DNA of 38,413 bases from a virus: positions 1 through 38,413 of the IMG/VR virus record IMGVR_UViG_3300029442_000013; one strand, written 5' to 3'. The first letter of the stretch is position 1, and each line of letters starts with the position of its first letter. Positions 8,532 to 17,251 of the stretch are shown piece by piece. The position numbers and the translations under genes are program-made. Under the pieces are notes generated by a model. That model saw nothing but the letters and a program-made list of their open reading frames with translations. It was not told the origin of the DNA and searched no databases.

Positions 8532-9263
8532 TTATACCCTGTATTTGAGCACCGATTCGTTATGCTTTCTTGATGTTTCGTAAAACATCTTTGTTATTGG
8601 ATACTTTTTGTGGTGAACAATGGGGATTGTCGGGTCAGCCCAAAGCTCAAGGTCTAATTCGCGCAACCTCCAACAAAAAGCCAAATCCTCTCTTAGCCTG
8701 ATATTCAAACCATCATAAATAAGCGAAAAGGGATTGCCTATTTCTTCAATGACTGCCGGAGTAAAAGCGTCCAATACCTTCTTGCTGATTAATTGGAATC
8801 CGTTTCCGGCAGAATCCACCTTAAATAATTCCTCTGGTATTTCATCTTCCCAAGGAATAACCTTGCCGTTTGGTTGTGTCTTGAATATGTTTGGCCTGTG
8901 GGGATAGTTTGATAGATAGGTAATCCCCATTACAACGTCTTTTTTGTGGTCGATCATCTTGCCGATGACATTACCGATCTCCTTGCATTCCGTATCCGAA
9001 TCAAGGAAAAACAAGTAATCAACCTTTTTATCCTGTGCCATTTTAAAGATGATGTTCCTGTTTTCATCTACTGCCGCACCCTCGATATTAAAAACAGAAA
9101 AGTTATAGCCTTGTCTTCCCAAGTGCCATGCCATCATTTCGGCAGTGCCGCAACATTCTGACTTTATATCGTCCCTGTTGGGAATCCCTATTGCAACATG
9201 AATACCCTTCTGCCATATATAACCCGCTTCTTGAGCCTTATGAATATCATCAACTAAACTCAT
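8532..9263 (-). CDS. Glycosyltransferase family 2-like protein, 243 aa
   Basis: The start is placed at 9263 (MSLVDDIHKA) because AAAGGATTAAA precedes it. The longer in-frame extension reads through the upstream hairpin and is unlikely. The protein has 'HVAIGIPNRDD' at the first strand, 'KKVDYLFFLDSDTECKEIG' with a DSD (DXD-type, metal and nucleotide-sugar binding), 'VMGITYLSNYPHRPNIF', and 'REDLAFCWRLRELDLELWAD' near the end, the (E)D..fc.R position seen in GT-A glycosyltransferases. Its place in the head/tail operon suggests modification of a virion protein or of another phage product. The sugar and acceptor are unknown. Confidence 0.75.
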   Translation of the reverse strand: MSLVDDIHKAQEAGYIWQKGIHVAIGIPNRDDIKSECCGTAEMMAWHLGRQGYNFSVFNIEGAAVDENRNIIFKMAQDKKVDYLFFLDSDTECKEIGNVIGKMIDHKKDVVMGITYLSNYPHRPNIFKTQPNGKVIPWEDEIPEELFKVDSAGNGFQLISKKVLDAFTPAVIEEIGNPFSLIYDGLNIRLREDLAFCWRLRELDLELWADPTIPIVHHKKYPITKMFYETSRKHNESVLKYRV

Positions 9264-9282
9264 TTTAATCCTTTCTGTGTGA

Positions 9283-9305
9283 GGGGAAGGGACCCAGCCT
9301 TCCCC
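9283..9305 (-). terminator. Strong hairpin after the coat/decoration genes
   Basis: GGGGAAGG (9283-9290) pairs perfectly with CCTTCCCC (9298-9305) across a 7-nt loop. It lies in the 56-bp gap between the decoration-like gene and the glycosyltransferase-like gene. On the minus strand the stem is not followed by a U-run (TCACACAG), so it is more likely a partial terminator, RNA-processing or 3'-stabilising element than a full intrinsic terminator. Confidence 0.5.
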
Positions 9306-9319
9306 CCGCAGATTAAAAG

Positions 9320-10021
9320 TTAATTGGTAAAAGTGACATACGACTGCGTAGAACCGATAATCACAACCGTACAATCCACTGCACCATCAGAAGCAACGGT
9401 CATTACTGCCCCCTTTGCCACGTTCTGATAGCCCGCCGGCTTCATGCCCATAGTGACATATGCAGTCGTGCTCTTTGCAATCGTCACCAGAGTATTGGTA
9501 GCGTTCAATACGGTAATGTTAGCCGTAGAAGTCACGGTTCCGGCAGTTGCCAACACCAGATCGACATAAATATTATCTGGCGCACCGTTAGCATCGAATA
9601 CATTAACTGCCGTAGTTCCATTAGTATTAACTGCCTTGCAGAAGTAATTCCTGCCGAGGTTCGGAAGCGTCTGAGGTGAAGACACCAACCAATCAAGCAG
9701 AGCACCATATCCCGTGATAACGATTGTCTCATTCGGTTTCAGGGTATAAGTTGCCTTGCTATTAATGGTATCGGCCACGTTAGTGTTCGCATTCGTACCG
9801 GGCTGAATGGTAATGTCGTATGTAGTGCCATTGTTATAGACGGCATACATCTTCTTCTGCATCATCGTTCCCTGTAAAGTCAGCAATGACGGCAGGGTTA
9901 AGGTTACGCCGCTGCCAGAAATGTTGATCTGGTCATCAGTCGTAAGCGCGGTATAATTCGCAGTCTTAACCACAATGTTTGTCGGGGAAAACCCTAATTT
10001 TTCAAAAAATGCTAAAGACAT
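9320..10021 (-). CDS. Head decoration/stabilisation-like protein, 233 aa
   Basis: A 233-aa, nearly all-beta, Thr/Asn/Val-rich protein without enzymatic motifs, preceded by an AAAGGAGATAAATT ribosome site like that of the coat gene. It sits directly after the coat gene, the usual place of a decoration or head-fibre protein. Strands such as 'GVTLTLPSLLTLQGTMM' followed by 'KKMYAVYNNGTTYDITIQPG' resemble beta-domains found in head-fibre or tail-accessory proteins. The C-terminal half carries a second beta-domain (residues 120-233). The role is inferred from position and composition. Confidence 0.5.
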   Translation of the reverse strand: MSLAFFEKLGFSPTNIVVKTANYTALTTDDQINISGSGVTLTLPSLLTLQGTMMQKKMYAVYNNGTTYDITIQPGTNANTNVADTINSKATYTLKPNETIVITGYGALLDWLVSSPQTLPNLGRNYFCKAVNTNGTTAVNVFDANGAPDNIYVDLVLATAGTVTSTANITVLNATNTLVTIAKSTTAYVTMGMKPAGYQNVAKGAVMTVASDGAVDCTVVIIGSTQSYVTFTN

Positions 10022-10040
10022 AATTTATCTCCTTTATTGT

Positions 10041-11324
10041 TTAATTGGGGAATACGCAGCACTGATCGGGATAAATCAAGCCCGTGCCACAAACGATGTC
10101 AACCCGGTCAATGGACACAAAATCTTTGATGTCCGAACCCATCGTTATACAGAAACCAATTCCCTCTTCTTCAATCATTCTGGACTTCAATCCCGCAGGA
10201 GCTTTGATCGGGACGGTAGCCAGGGCTATTGCATCTTTCCACATGGCAATGTTCTGAATGTAAGGAACACCACCAGCCTGAGCCAGTTTACTAGTAGGAG
10301 TGATAACACAAGTCGATACGGTAGGCGCAACATTCACATTCTGGAAAGCTCCGCTTGTGATGATGGCAGGGTAAATCTGCAATGTTCCGGTCGTGGTCGT
10401 GGTCGAACTGGAAAGAACAACGAAGTCCTGCAAAAGACCAGTGCTGACTTTGGTAACCGGATCAACTGAATAAACCGCACCCGCACCCGGAGCGGCGTAA
10501 GTTCCGCTTGTTCCGGTAAGACAGAAATGCTCACCCACCGCCATTGTCCGGGTGGTGGTGATTGTGGTCGTAAGAGTCGAGCCAGTAGTCGCAGAACTGG
10601 CCGCCACAACTTCTCCTGTCATTCCATATGTACCCGGTGTTAATACAGGTAGTCTGTTTGAAGTGAATACCTTGAAATTGGCATTCTCAAAAATCTTTGC
10701 CCTGCGGATACTTTCACTGATTTCGCCCTGAGGGTTATAACCAGCAGAGACAGCTTGCGCCCAAGTGCTCGCCATTGTCGGATCAACAAAAGCAATGCAA
10801 TCATTCATTGGGGTATTGCTGACCTTTGTTAGTTTGGCTCTTGCATCGGCAAGCACCTTGACCGCCGTAGCAGGCGTAGTCCCAAAGCCCGTGCCGGGAG
10901 TCCCCACTAAATTAGCAACCTTTAGGACGTTTGAGAACAGATCAGATTCAATCTGACTGATAATGGGGTCGAGTGCCGGTTTGAGGTTTTCCTTGCCCCA
11001 TACATCAAAATTGCTGGCCGTGAAGGTGTTTTCCCAACCGGCCATTGAGAACTCAACCGTGTACCAGTTGTTGATGGTCAACGGAATAGTGCCGATGTTG
11101 ATCGGCTGGGGATTCTGTACACTCGGCCCTTTCTGCAACGTATAACGAGGCGGGCTTTTAATATTAATGGTCTGTCCATAACCATCCTGTCTAAAACTTC
11201 TTGCGTCTGCCGTCCATTCAGTATTGTACTGCTTGTTGCAATACTGTAGAATAGGCGAATATGCAGTGAAGTATTCCCGCATTTTCTTGGCAATGCGTAC
11301 TTCAACGGGTAATTGATTAGCCAT
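10041..11324 (-). CDS. Major capsid protein (P22 gp5-like coat), 427 aa
   Basis: It encodes 427 aa. The N-terminal helix (MANQLPVEVRIAKKMREYFTAYSPI) is followed by a region with 'KSPPRYTLQKGPSVQNP', matching the P22 coat pattern of 'I..P.R......' before the long spine helix. At the C-terminus 'IQNIAMWKDAIALATVPIKAPAG' and 'DIKDFVSIDRVDIVCGTGLIYPD' match the conserved coat end, where 'RiDvlyG...vYPe' is usual. An inserted Thr/Ser-rich domain at about residues 225-330 corresponds to the P22 insertion domain. It is preceded by AAAGGAGATAATTT. Order scaffold then coat is standard. Confidence 0.88.
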   Translation of the reverse strand: MANQLPVEVRIAKKMREYFTAYSPILQYCNKQYNTEWTADARSFRQDGYGQTINIKSPPRYTLQKGPSVQNPQPINIGTIPLTINNWYTVEFSMAGWENTFTASNFDVWGKENLKPALDPIISQIESDLFSNVLKVANLVGTPGTGFGTTPATAVKVLADARAKLTKVSNTPMNDCIAFVDPTMASTWAQAVSAGYNPQGEISESIRRAKIFENANFKVFTSNRLPVLTPGTYGMTGEVVAASSATTGSTLTTTITTTRTMAVGEHFCLTGTSGTYAAPGAGAVYSVDPVTKVSTGLLQDFVVLSSSTTTTTGTLQIYPAIITSGAFQNVNVAPTVSTCVITPTSKLAQAGGVPYIQNIAMWKDAIALATVPIKAPAGLKSRMIEEEGIGFCITMGSDIKDFVSIDRVDIVCGTGLIYPDQCCVFPN

Positions 11325-11344
11325 AAATTATCTCCTTTGAATTG

Positions 11345-12139
11345 TTATATAAATCCGCTGCGCTTTTCTGATGCCCTTATTCTTTCAGCAACAGATAGAT
11401 TAAGTTCAGCGTCTAGGTCTGATTCGTGTTCTCCACCACCACCACCACCAGCTTCGCCTGACGGTTTGGTAGGTTTGTGAGGCAGCGTTTTAACTTCTTT
11501 CCCTTTGCCCGGATGTGCGGCGGCGTACATTGTCTTGAGTGCCGTCCTTAATTCCGGCTTAGTTCTTAAATCCTTTACAGTGAGGCCGATTGTTTGTGCG
11601 TAGTCCTTGATGTCCTGTGTATTTTCGCCTAGCTCTGCATTGAGTTGCGAATCAGCCATCTCGGTGCGCTTATGCGACTCGGCCACCTCCATGCGTTTTG
11701 CCGTAAATTCGTCCTTAATCGCGTTCCAGTTTGCTATTCTGAGTCTTGCCGCTCGGTACTCGTCTGCACCATCATCAGGAATTACCGACTCGTCTTTGGC
11801 AATTTCCCTGTTAATGTCGCTAATGACTTTTAGCGGTGATTCGAGATAAGTTTTAAAAACCTCATCCTTCTTCGAGTCCTCAAAATAGGTTTCCAGTTCC
11901 GGCTTTCTTTTTAGCTCGGCCAGCTCCTGCGCTTTCCTTGTATGGTCGGCCTGTAAATTCTTGTAGTCCCTAATCGTGTTTTCAACGATTGGACGATAAG
12001 AAGGATCGACTCTTTCAAGGTCAATGTCTGTTGGCGTTAAAGACTTCAACTCCTCCGGCGTGTAAACAACCTTTGCTTCTACTTCGACTTCCGGCATTGA
12101 TTGACTGACCACTTCTGTGGTTTCAACCTTTTGTTCCAT
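11345..12139 (-). CDS. Capsid scaffolding protein, 264 aa
   Basis: It encodes 264 aa, acidic and charged and almost wholly helical, with a coiled-coil stretch (residues 55-85 and 135-170), a Gly6 run in a hinge (residues 232-238) and a short basic C-terminal helix (SVAERIRASEKRSGFI), as expected for the coat-binding end of a P22-like scaffold. It lies directly upstream of the coat gene with an excellent SD (AGAAGGAGTTAAACA). No protease is visible, so assembly probably uses scaffold release rather than cleavage. Confidence 0.75.
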   Translation of the reverse strand: MEQKVETTEVVSQSMPEVEVEAKVVYTPEELKSLTPTDIDLERVDPSYRPIVENTIRDYKNLQADHTRKAQELAELKRKPELETYFEDSKKDEVFKTYLESPLKVISDINREIAKDESVIPDDGADEYRAARLRIANWNAIKDEFTAKRMEVAESHKRTEMADSQLNAELGENTQDIKDYAQTIGLTVKDLRTKPELRTALKTMYAAAHPGKGKEVKTLPHKPTKPSGEAGGGGGGEHESDLDAELNLSVAERIRASEKRSGFI

Positions 12140-12163
12140 TGTTTAACTCCTTCTGCGTTCTCC

Positions 12164-12247
12164 CTAGGGCTGACGCTGTTTATTTTTAAAACAAAAAAAC
12201 CAACGCCGGATTTCTCCGACGATTTCCTTCTTGTCTTCTTCCGTCAT
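12164..12247 (-). CDS. 27-aa micro-ORF before the scaffold
   Basis: ATG at 12247 overlaps the stop of the preceding 111-aa gene as ATGA, and an AAGAAGAAGG purine stretch lies just upstream. It encodes a charged 27-residue peptide with a central RRWFFCF patch. It ends 24 nt before the scaffold ATG. Translational coupling supports it, but the size makes it uncertain. Confidence 0.35.
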   Translation of the reverse strand: MTEEDKKEIVGEIRRWFFCFKNKQRQP

Positions 12248-12579
12248 GCGGCCTTCTTCTTATTCTTTGATTCTTTCACCTTCGCTTCATATTCCGCATT
12301 GGCTATCATTCCGAGTAGTGCGGCTTTGATGTGCGCCAGGCCTTCCATACGGTAATAAAGATGTTCCCTTAAAACACTATCTTTCGGTGCAGATGTTTTA
12401 AATGCCCTGATAAGATCGGTTTCAATCGCCGTAAATACAATGTCGAAGGCCGGATTGTTTAATAACGATGACGCATAACTCCCCTTCACAATAGCCGTCT
12501 CACTGCCCGATGCCTTTCTGTACTTCACGGAGTTAAGCCAGTATAAAAGCCTTTGAAGTGTTGAGATTATTGTTTTCAT
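12244..12579 (-). CDS. Small helical protein between portal and scaffold, 111 aa
   Basis: It encodes 111 aa, mostly helical, ending in a lysine-rich tail (KVKESKNKKKAA). The central portion 'FDIVFTAIETDLIRAFKTSAPKDSVLREHLYYRMEGL' has the look of a small protein often found between portal and scaffold in podoviruses, whose function is not established. It starts 2 nt after a 50-aa gene and ends in an ATGA overlap with a micro-ORF, so it belongs to the head operon. It is probably a minor head or assembly factor. Confidence 0.65.
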   Translation of the reverse strand: MKTIISTLQRLLYWLNSVKYRKASGSETAIVKGSYASSLLNNPAFDIVFTAIETDLIRAFKTSAPKDSVLREHLYYRMEGLAHIKAALLGMIANAEYEAKVKESKNKKKAA

Positions 12580-12581
12580 TT

Positions 12582-12734
12582 CTACTCCGTCAAATTAACA
12601 ATTCGATTCTTGAAGTGTTCTTCACTCATTCTTTCAAATGCCTTCTCGACTGCACCACCAATATCAACCGTTGGCTTTTGCTCTCTGCTCGAACCGACTA
12701 TATAAGATTCATTACCTAAAAATATCGTTGCCAT
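12582..12734 (-). CDS. Small conserved-context protein, 50 aa
   Basis: ATG at 12734 lies 1 nt after the portal stop, and its own stop lies 2 nt before the next start. The spacing fits the compact head operon, although its SD is poor and translation probably depends on coupling from portal. The 50 residues are MATIFLGNES..., with a short beta start and an amphipathic helix 'GGAVEKAFERMSEEHFKNRI'. I do not recognise the family. Confidence 0.55.
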   Translation of the reverse strand: MATIFLGNESYIVGSSREQKPTVDIGGAVEKAFERMSEEHFKNRIVNLTE

Positions 12735-12735
12735 A

Positions 12736-14772
12736 TTATGCTACAAATCCATTTCCGCTGATTGTCTGTTGAGGATTAAAGGGATTGCCTGGATTCATCG
12801 GAAGCGCGGCTGGTTTTTCCCCTACCTGTGTTCCCCTTGTATTCTGACCGCCCTTCTGCGGCTCCTGCTTGACACCTAACGCTTGCATGACCTGCTGAAT
12901 CATGCCCTGCATTGCCTGCATTGCCTGCAACATCTCAGGGTCTTGTATGTGTAATTCAGACATATGCGTCATAAACATTGCAATCATCTGGATTAACTTC
13001 ATGACCGTTTCTTTTAACTTCGGGTCAGTAACAAAATCCATCGTGTTTAAGAATCCCATTGCCTTGACCAGTTCCGAAGTCATGTAATAGAGATTTTGTG
13101 GAGTGACTATGCCTGTTTCCGTTTCCTGCATCGCCAATCCAATCAACTGTTGAAGCTTTACAACCAAATCCTGCTTGTCGTGTGAACCCAACCCGACATT
13201 GACAATCAAGGCATATTTACAGACAATATCTTCCGGCGAAATGTCATAATCCTCATTCAAATACCGGACTACTGTCTTTTTCTTCATGAACTTGGCAATG
13301 CAATCAAGAGTGTCCTGAAACAACGGGCCGAATACTTCCTCCATATAAGCACGCATCATCATCAGAAGCTTCTTGGCCGCCTGATTTACTTTTAGTTGCT
13401 GTCCTCGGTATGTCTTTTCATTAGCGCCGCCCTGCAACCCGCCATAGGTCCTTGGGGTGGGAATATGCCCGTCCTTCTCGACATTGCATAATTCCCAATA
13501 TCTCAAACTGTCCTGCCCAAGTTCAATTTTCTGCTCTGGCCGGATATTGTCGTTCCCGACTGAACCCGTACACCGGATAAGGGCATTCATGGCTGTGTTG
13601 TTCTCGTAATCCTCAATGTTCATTCCGCAGGCTTCTATGTTGATAAAAAACCTTCGGTAATTATTCTGAATAATAATATCTGCGAACTGCCGTTTCAAAA
13701 ACGTCCGCTCTTCCATTATGCTTTTAATCAGGTCGTAATATCCCTTGCCGATAAGTGAATGGGCAATCAGGAACGGAGACCCGCCGCGATACGGCGGCTT
13801 TCCGTATTTGTTTTTTTCGTCCAGCATCACAACATCCAATGCGGCATAAGTCATTACCCAGGGAATATCTTCGTTCCAGAAGTAGCATTCATAGGCCTTG
13901 TATTTACCGGACTTCTCGTCAAAAACGTGCTGAATGCCGCCAACGTGCTTAAATCTATTCTCAAAGTCCTTATCCGGCTTCTCAAGCTGTTCCTTAGCGT
14001 TCTTGACTTTTTTAAAATTTTCCTTGCCGTATGCCTTAATAAAGGCGTGTTCATAAAGCCGGATTTCTTCAACAACTATCGGCGTGTCGGCAAAATCCTT
14101 TGTATCCAGGGTGAAGCGGATTCTTTCAGAAGGAACGACATCGTAGCGGACATATTCATCAGTAGTTAATTTTTTAAGGATTGTTTTTCTTCCACGGGTA
14201 AATGGTTCTGTACCCAATCGTGATGTTGGGATTACTTCGTCTGGTTCATTAGCTGCTTTATCTTCTACTAATTCCCACCCATCCGCAATAAATGCCTGTA
14301 TTTCTACATCCTCAAGCCCTTCATATTCCTTCTCTGTGGTCTTCTCTTCCGAAATCCACTGATATTTAATGCAGCCAAACTGAAACACCATCGAATCATC
14401 AAGAAAATCGGAGCAAATGCGGAACCATTTATTTTTCTTTTTGACCATATCATTACCAAGCGCCTGTAGTTTCTTAACAGACTCAACATACATGGCCTCG
14501 GACGGGTCTAGCTTTAATGGTTCGTCAATTCCGGCGATGGTCTCCAATATGTCCGGTTTAGCCATATCGATAGCATCTTGCATATCGGTAGTGGTCAGCT
14601 TGGAACGGTTCTCCAGCACCGCAACTATTGCGGGGTCGGAATCCCGATATTTCAACGCCTCAACCCTTTTATCAATCAGCGGGCGATAATCTTTCTCTAA
14701 CCTCTTCTGCCACTTCTTAATTTTCTCAAGCCGTGCTTTCTGACCCGTTATGTTTTTTTCTTCTTCTTCCAT
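12736..14772 (-). CDS. Portal protein, 678 aa (P22 gp1-like)
   Basis: It encodes 678 aa, the length range of P22-type portals. Features are an N-terminal coiled coil (residues 5-45), a helical-beta core with 'ILETIAGIDEPLKLDP', 'DDSMVFQFGCIKYQW', 'YVRYDVVPSERIRF' and 'WVMTYAALDVVML', and the 'YGKPPYRGGSPFLIAHSLI' segment common to this portal type. A long central helix 'ERTFLKRQFADIIIQNNYRRFF' and a C-terminal helical barrel (residues 560-640) that is methionine and glutamine rich follow. It is located directly after the large terminase (9-nt gap). It forms the dodecameric DNA-entry channel. Confidence 0.82.
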   Translation of the reverse strand: MEEEEKNITGQKARLEKIKKWQKRLEKDYRPLIDKRVEALKYRDSDPAIVAVLENRSKLTTTDMQDAIDMAKPDILETIAGIDEPLKLDPSEAMYVESVKKLQALGNDMVKKKNKWFRICSDFLDDSMVFQFGCIKYQWISEEKTTEKEYEGLEDVEIQAFIADGWELVEDKAANEPDEVIPTSRLGTEPFTRGRKTILKKLTTDEYVRYDVVPSERIRFTLDTKDFADTPIVVEEIRLYEHAFIKAYGKENFKKVKNAKEQLEKPDKDFENRFKHVGGIQHVFDEKSGKYKAYECYFWNEDIPWVMTYAALDVVMLDEKNKYGKPPYRGGSPFLIAHSLIGKGYYDLIKSIMEERTFLKRQFADIIIQNNYRRFFINIEACGMNIEDYENNTAMNALIRCTGSVGNDNIRPEQKIELGQDSLRYWELCNVEKDGHIPTPRTYGGLQGGANEKTYRGQQLKVNQAAKKLLMMMRAYMEEVFGPLFQDTLDCIAKFMKKKTVVRYLNEDYDISPEDIVCKYALIVNVGLGSHDKQDLVVKLQQLIGLAMQETETGIVTPQNLYYMTSELVKAMGFLNTMDFVTDPKLKETVMKLIQMIAMFMTHMSELHIQDPEMLQAMQAMQGMIQQVMQALGVKQEPQKGGQNTRGTQVGEKPAALPMNPGNPFNPQQTISGNGFVA

Positions 14773-14781
14773 TGAGATTCC

Positions 14782-16386
14782 TTAAATGGGACACGAAGCT
14801 AATTTTAATGTTCTGCCCATTGATCTGTCATCACGGGCGGGAAAACGAAACTCCTTAAACATATCGTAGGCGTATGCCAGCATATCCAGTATATCCACAT
14901 GATAAAATGGGAACTTCTGCATTTCCTCTTTTATCGCATCAATATATTTCTGCGGAATCGCCGTTGAATAAAATATCTTCCCGTTATTTAAGGGCCACTG
15001 CAAAGCCGCTTCAATCCTGCCAACCTTAGAGCGGCCGGCTGGTTTCAGTAAAACCAGATTGCCGGAATCCAAAGACAATCTCCGGCCTTTCATGCGTAAG
15101 GCGTTGGTAATGTGAATTTCGGTTGTTGACAGTCCAACCTTCTCAACGCCCATCTGCTGGATTATCCCGTTCCGCAAATACATCGTAACAATGCCGTTAA
15201 TGCCTTCCGAATGCGACATTTGATCAGCTTCGACATCCATCAAATAAATATTGGATTGTCCTATGTCATCGGAAATCGGCTCAATGCCGACAATGCCAAA
15301 CGACCATAAATCCCTGCTCTGTTTATTTGTCTCATCTCCTCCGGCCTGATCAAGCACCAGGAATTTATAAATGGTCTTCGGAATAAACTGTGGCTCAATG
15401 GGATTTAAAAAGTCCCTGTTCAACCTGACCTCACTCGATGGTGTCGGATCGCAAAGCTGCTGTGAATTAAAATGCGGCCCCTGTTTCTCTTTAGCAAATG
15501 GCTTTAACTCCATATAAACCGGGATGCCCTCTCTTGTTCCATCATGTGTGGCCGGAATAAGCCGTAAATTATAAATATTCTCACCGGATTCATATTTCAT
15601 GTCCCTGATCTTCACGTTAGGACCGAAATGAGAATAGTAAGTGCCGATAACCCTGACAATATCCGTATCCTTGCCCATACCCAAATTGCCATGCGCCATC
15701 AAAAAATTGTTATAAACCTTGTTGAGCATATCCGGTGATTCACGGATGTCCTCTGTTTCAAGATCATCAAAGACTAGCCGTTCATAATGTGAACCCGTGG
15801 GCATACCTTCCGTCAATCCCCAGGCCTCGATTGTCGATTGCGGCCTTGACGCGCTTTTCCGCTTAAACAGCAACCCGTCATCCTCACTCCACTTTGGAGA
15901 TTCGACCTCTGGCTTCTGCCACAAAACATCAGGGAAACACCATTTCAGCAAATCAGATGACTCGCAAATGCGCTTGATAGACCTCAAAGGCTTCTTCGCC
16001 GCCGGACGGTTATAACAAAGTATGCCCGTGCAATGATCAGGTTTGTTAAGATGATATTGAAGTGTCTCACCAATAGTAATAATGGTACTCTTCCAATGAT
16101 ACCTCGCCCATATATCCAATGTGTCGGTCGGCGCACCCTTCTGAACAAGATCGCATTGCCGAACAACAAACGGATGATTCGCCTTCTCGATCTCCATGCC
16201 AAAACAAACCATGAAAAATAAGTCGTTCAATAATAAATACTTATAGACACCTCGCTTATCCAACTTCCCGTCTGCCATTAATCCAAATAACATGGCGTAA
16301 TCAAAAGCGTAAACAGCCTTGTGAATCGCCGGATTATAAGATTCATAATTCATCGCAATCTCAGGATGTGGCATAAACTTAATCAT
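14782..16386 (-). CDS. terL: Terminase large subunit, 534 aa
   Basis: ATPase motifs visible are a deviant Walker A 'ARYHWKST' (about 94-101), Walker B 'RLVFDDLETED' (204-214) and a motif III-like 'VIGTYYSHFGP' (247-257). The RNase H-type nuclease domain shows its acidic residues in 'FLVLDQAGG' (Asp347), 'YLMDVEADQ' (about 382-390) and 'HVDILDMLAYAYD' near residue 510. Length is normal. The start overlaps the stop of an upstream 57-aa ORF as ATGA. It packages DNA through the portal encoded immediately downstream. Confidence 0.9.
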   Translation of the reverse strand: MIKFMPHPEIAMNYESYNPAIHKAVYAFDYAMLFGLMADGKLDKRGVYKYLLLNDLFFMVCFGMEIEKANHPFVVRQCDLVQKGAPTDTLDIWARYHWKSTIITIGETLQYHLNKPDHCTGILCYNRPAAKKPLRSIKRICESSDLLKWCFPDVLWQKPEVESPKWSEDDGLLFKRKSASRPQSTIEAWGLTEGMPTGSHYERLVFDDLETEDIRESPDMLNKVYNNFLMAHGNLGMGKDTDIVRVIGTYYSHFGPNVKIRDMKYESGENIYNLRLIPATHDGTREGIPVYMELKPFAKEKQGPHFNSQQLCDPTPSSEVRLNRDFLNPIEPQFIPKTIYKFLVLDQAGGDETNKQSRDLWSFGIVGIEPISDDIGQSNIYLMDVEADQMSHSEGINGIVTMYLRNGIIQQMGVEKVGLSTTEIHITNALRMKGRRLSLDSGNLVLLKPAGRSKVGRIEAALQWPLNNGKIFYSTAIPQKYIDAIKEEMQKFPFYHVDILDMLAYAYDMFKEFRFPARDDRSMGRTLKLASCPI

Positions 16387-16556
16387 TTAAAATCCGTTTT
16401 CAAAAATTTGTCAGAACTACAAAGAGGGTGTCTAGCTACTAGCCAGCGGCACGGAATCTCCCCTCCCCTCCCCCCGCGAAAGGCCAGACCATCAAACATT
16501 GGAGCAATCCGACCATTGAAACACTGGACACCTAGCTTATTCCCTTGTGGATTCAT
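16383..16556 (-). CDS. 57-aa ORF coupled to the large terminase
   Basis: A 57-codon ORF (MNPQGNKLGV...) begins at 16556 after GAAGGTAAGTAT and ends with an ATGA overlap on terL. It contains a glycine/arginine patch (FRGGRGGEIP) encoded by a G-rich tract (plus-strand 16458-16475, C runs) and two Cys residues. Coupling to terL argues for translation. The G-tract and odd composition argue that the DNA could instead be a packaging or regulatory site. I do not recognise the peptide. Confidence 0.4.
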   Translation of the reverse strand: MNPQGNKLGVQCFNGRIAPMFDGLAFRGGRGGEIPCRWLVARHPLCSSDKFLKTDFK

Positions 16557-16620
16557 ATACTTACCTTCATGGTGCAGTGCAATAGAGACATAACTGTTCT
16601 TATAGGACGTAGTAATAATA

Positions 16621-17244
16621 TCAGGTACTTACGGGCATGATGTTTCGGAACGTGCTTAAATCGACCACATCGACCGCCATGTTAAGGCTGGCTTGCATCT
16701 TGACTGCCGGCTCGTATCGATCGTAGACCATGCCCGCCGCTGCTATAATATTGGTATCAGTAGGGTAAATATTATCAGTATATACAACAACTTCTCCATT
16801 TCCCATAACCTTGGTGTGATCCTCACGCTTGGCTTTTGCCCGGAGTATGCGCTTGAGTTGGGACTCAGCTAGTTTTACCGTACTGGGCGCGGTTAGGGTG
16901 TGATCCCTGTGTTTTGCCTGCAGGCTATATATTGTTGCTTTGGCCGGCCGCGGCGTGTTATTAACAACTTGCAATGCTGTTTTTGCATCCATACCTGAGT
17001 CCATCATTGCGATGGCCGCGGCTGTTTTTTTGTATACTTTATGTCGTTTGACCGTTTCTTTTTTGGGTTGTTCGGGTGGTGTTGATGCGTTGAGTACTTT
17101 GTTGAGTACTTTGCGGCGTTTTTTGCGCATCGCCAATACTTTTGTGTGGTATTTTTTAGTTGTCTTTCGTTTTGCTGAGACAGCCAGTTTTTCGGCTTTG
17201 GTGAGTAGTTTCGGTTTTTTTGTTGACCCTTTTGGAAGTTTCAT
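16621..17244 (-). CDS. Basic protein, terminase small subunit-like, 207 aa
   Basis: It encodes 207 aa, the first gene of the late operon. The N-terminal 75 residues are extremely Lys/Arg rich (MRKKRRKVLNKVLN and similar). A helix-turn-helix-like stretch (AAIAMMDSGMDAKTALQVVN), a helix region around residues 120-140, and a C-terminal 'NIYPTDTNIIAAAGMVYDRYEP' that resembles the oligomerisation end of small terminases follow. It lies upstream of terL as expected. The start at 17244 has little SD, and the promoter -10 is only 7 nt upstream, so the mRNA may be nearly leaderless or translation may start at Met39. Confidence 0.5.
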   Translation of the reverse strand: MKLPKGSTKKPKLLTKAEKLAVSAKRKTTKKYHTKVLAMRKKRRKVLNKVLNASTPPEQPKKETVKRHKVYKKTAAAIAMMDSGMDAKTALQVVNNTPRPAKATIYSLQAKHRDHTLTAPSTVKLAESQLKRILRAKAKREDHTKVMGNGEVVVYTDNIYPTDTNIIAAAGMVYDRYEPAVKMQASLNMAVDVVDLSTFRNIMPVST

Positions 17245-17251
17245 GGGCTCT

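Noticed and set aside
9264-9374. N-terminal extension of the glycosyltransferase-like protein
   Set aside because: The extension reads through the 9283-9305 hairpin and into the decoration gene. The ATG at 9263 has a good ribosome site.
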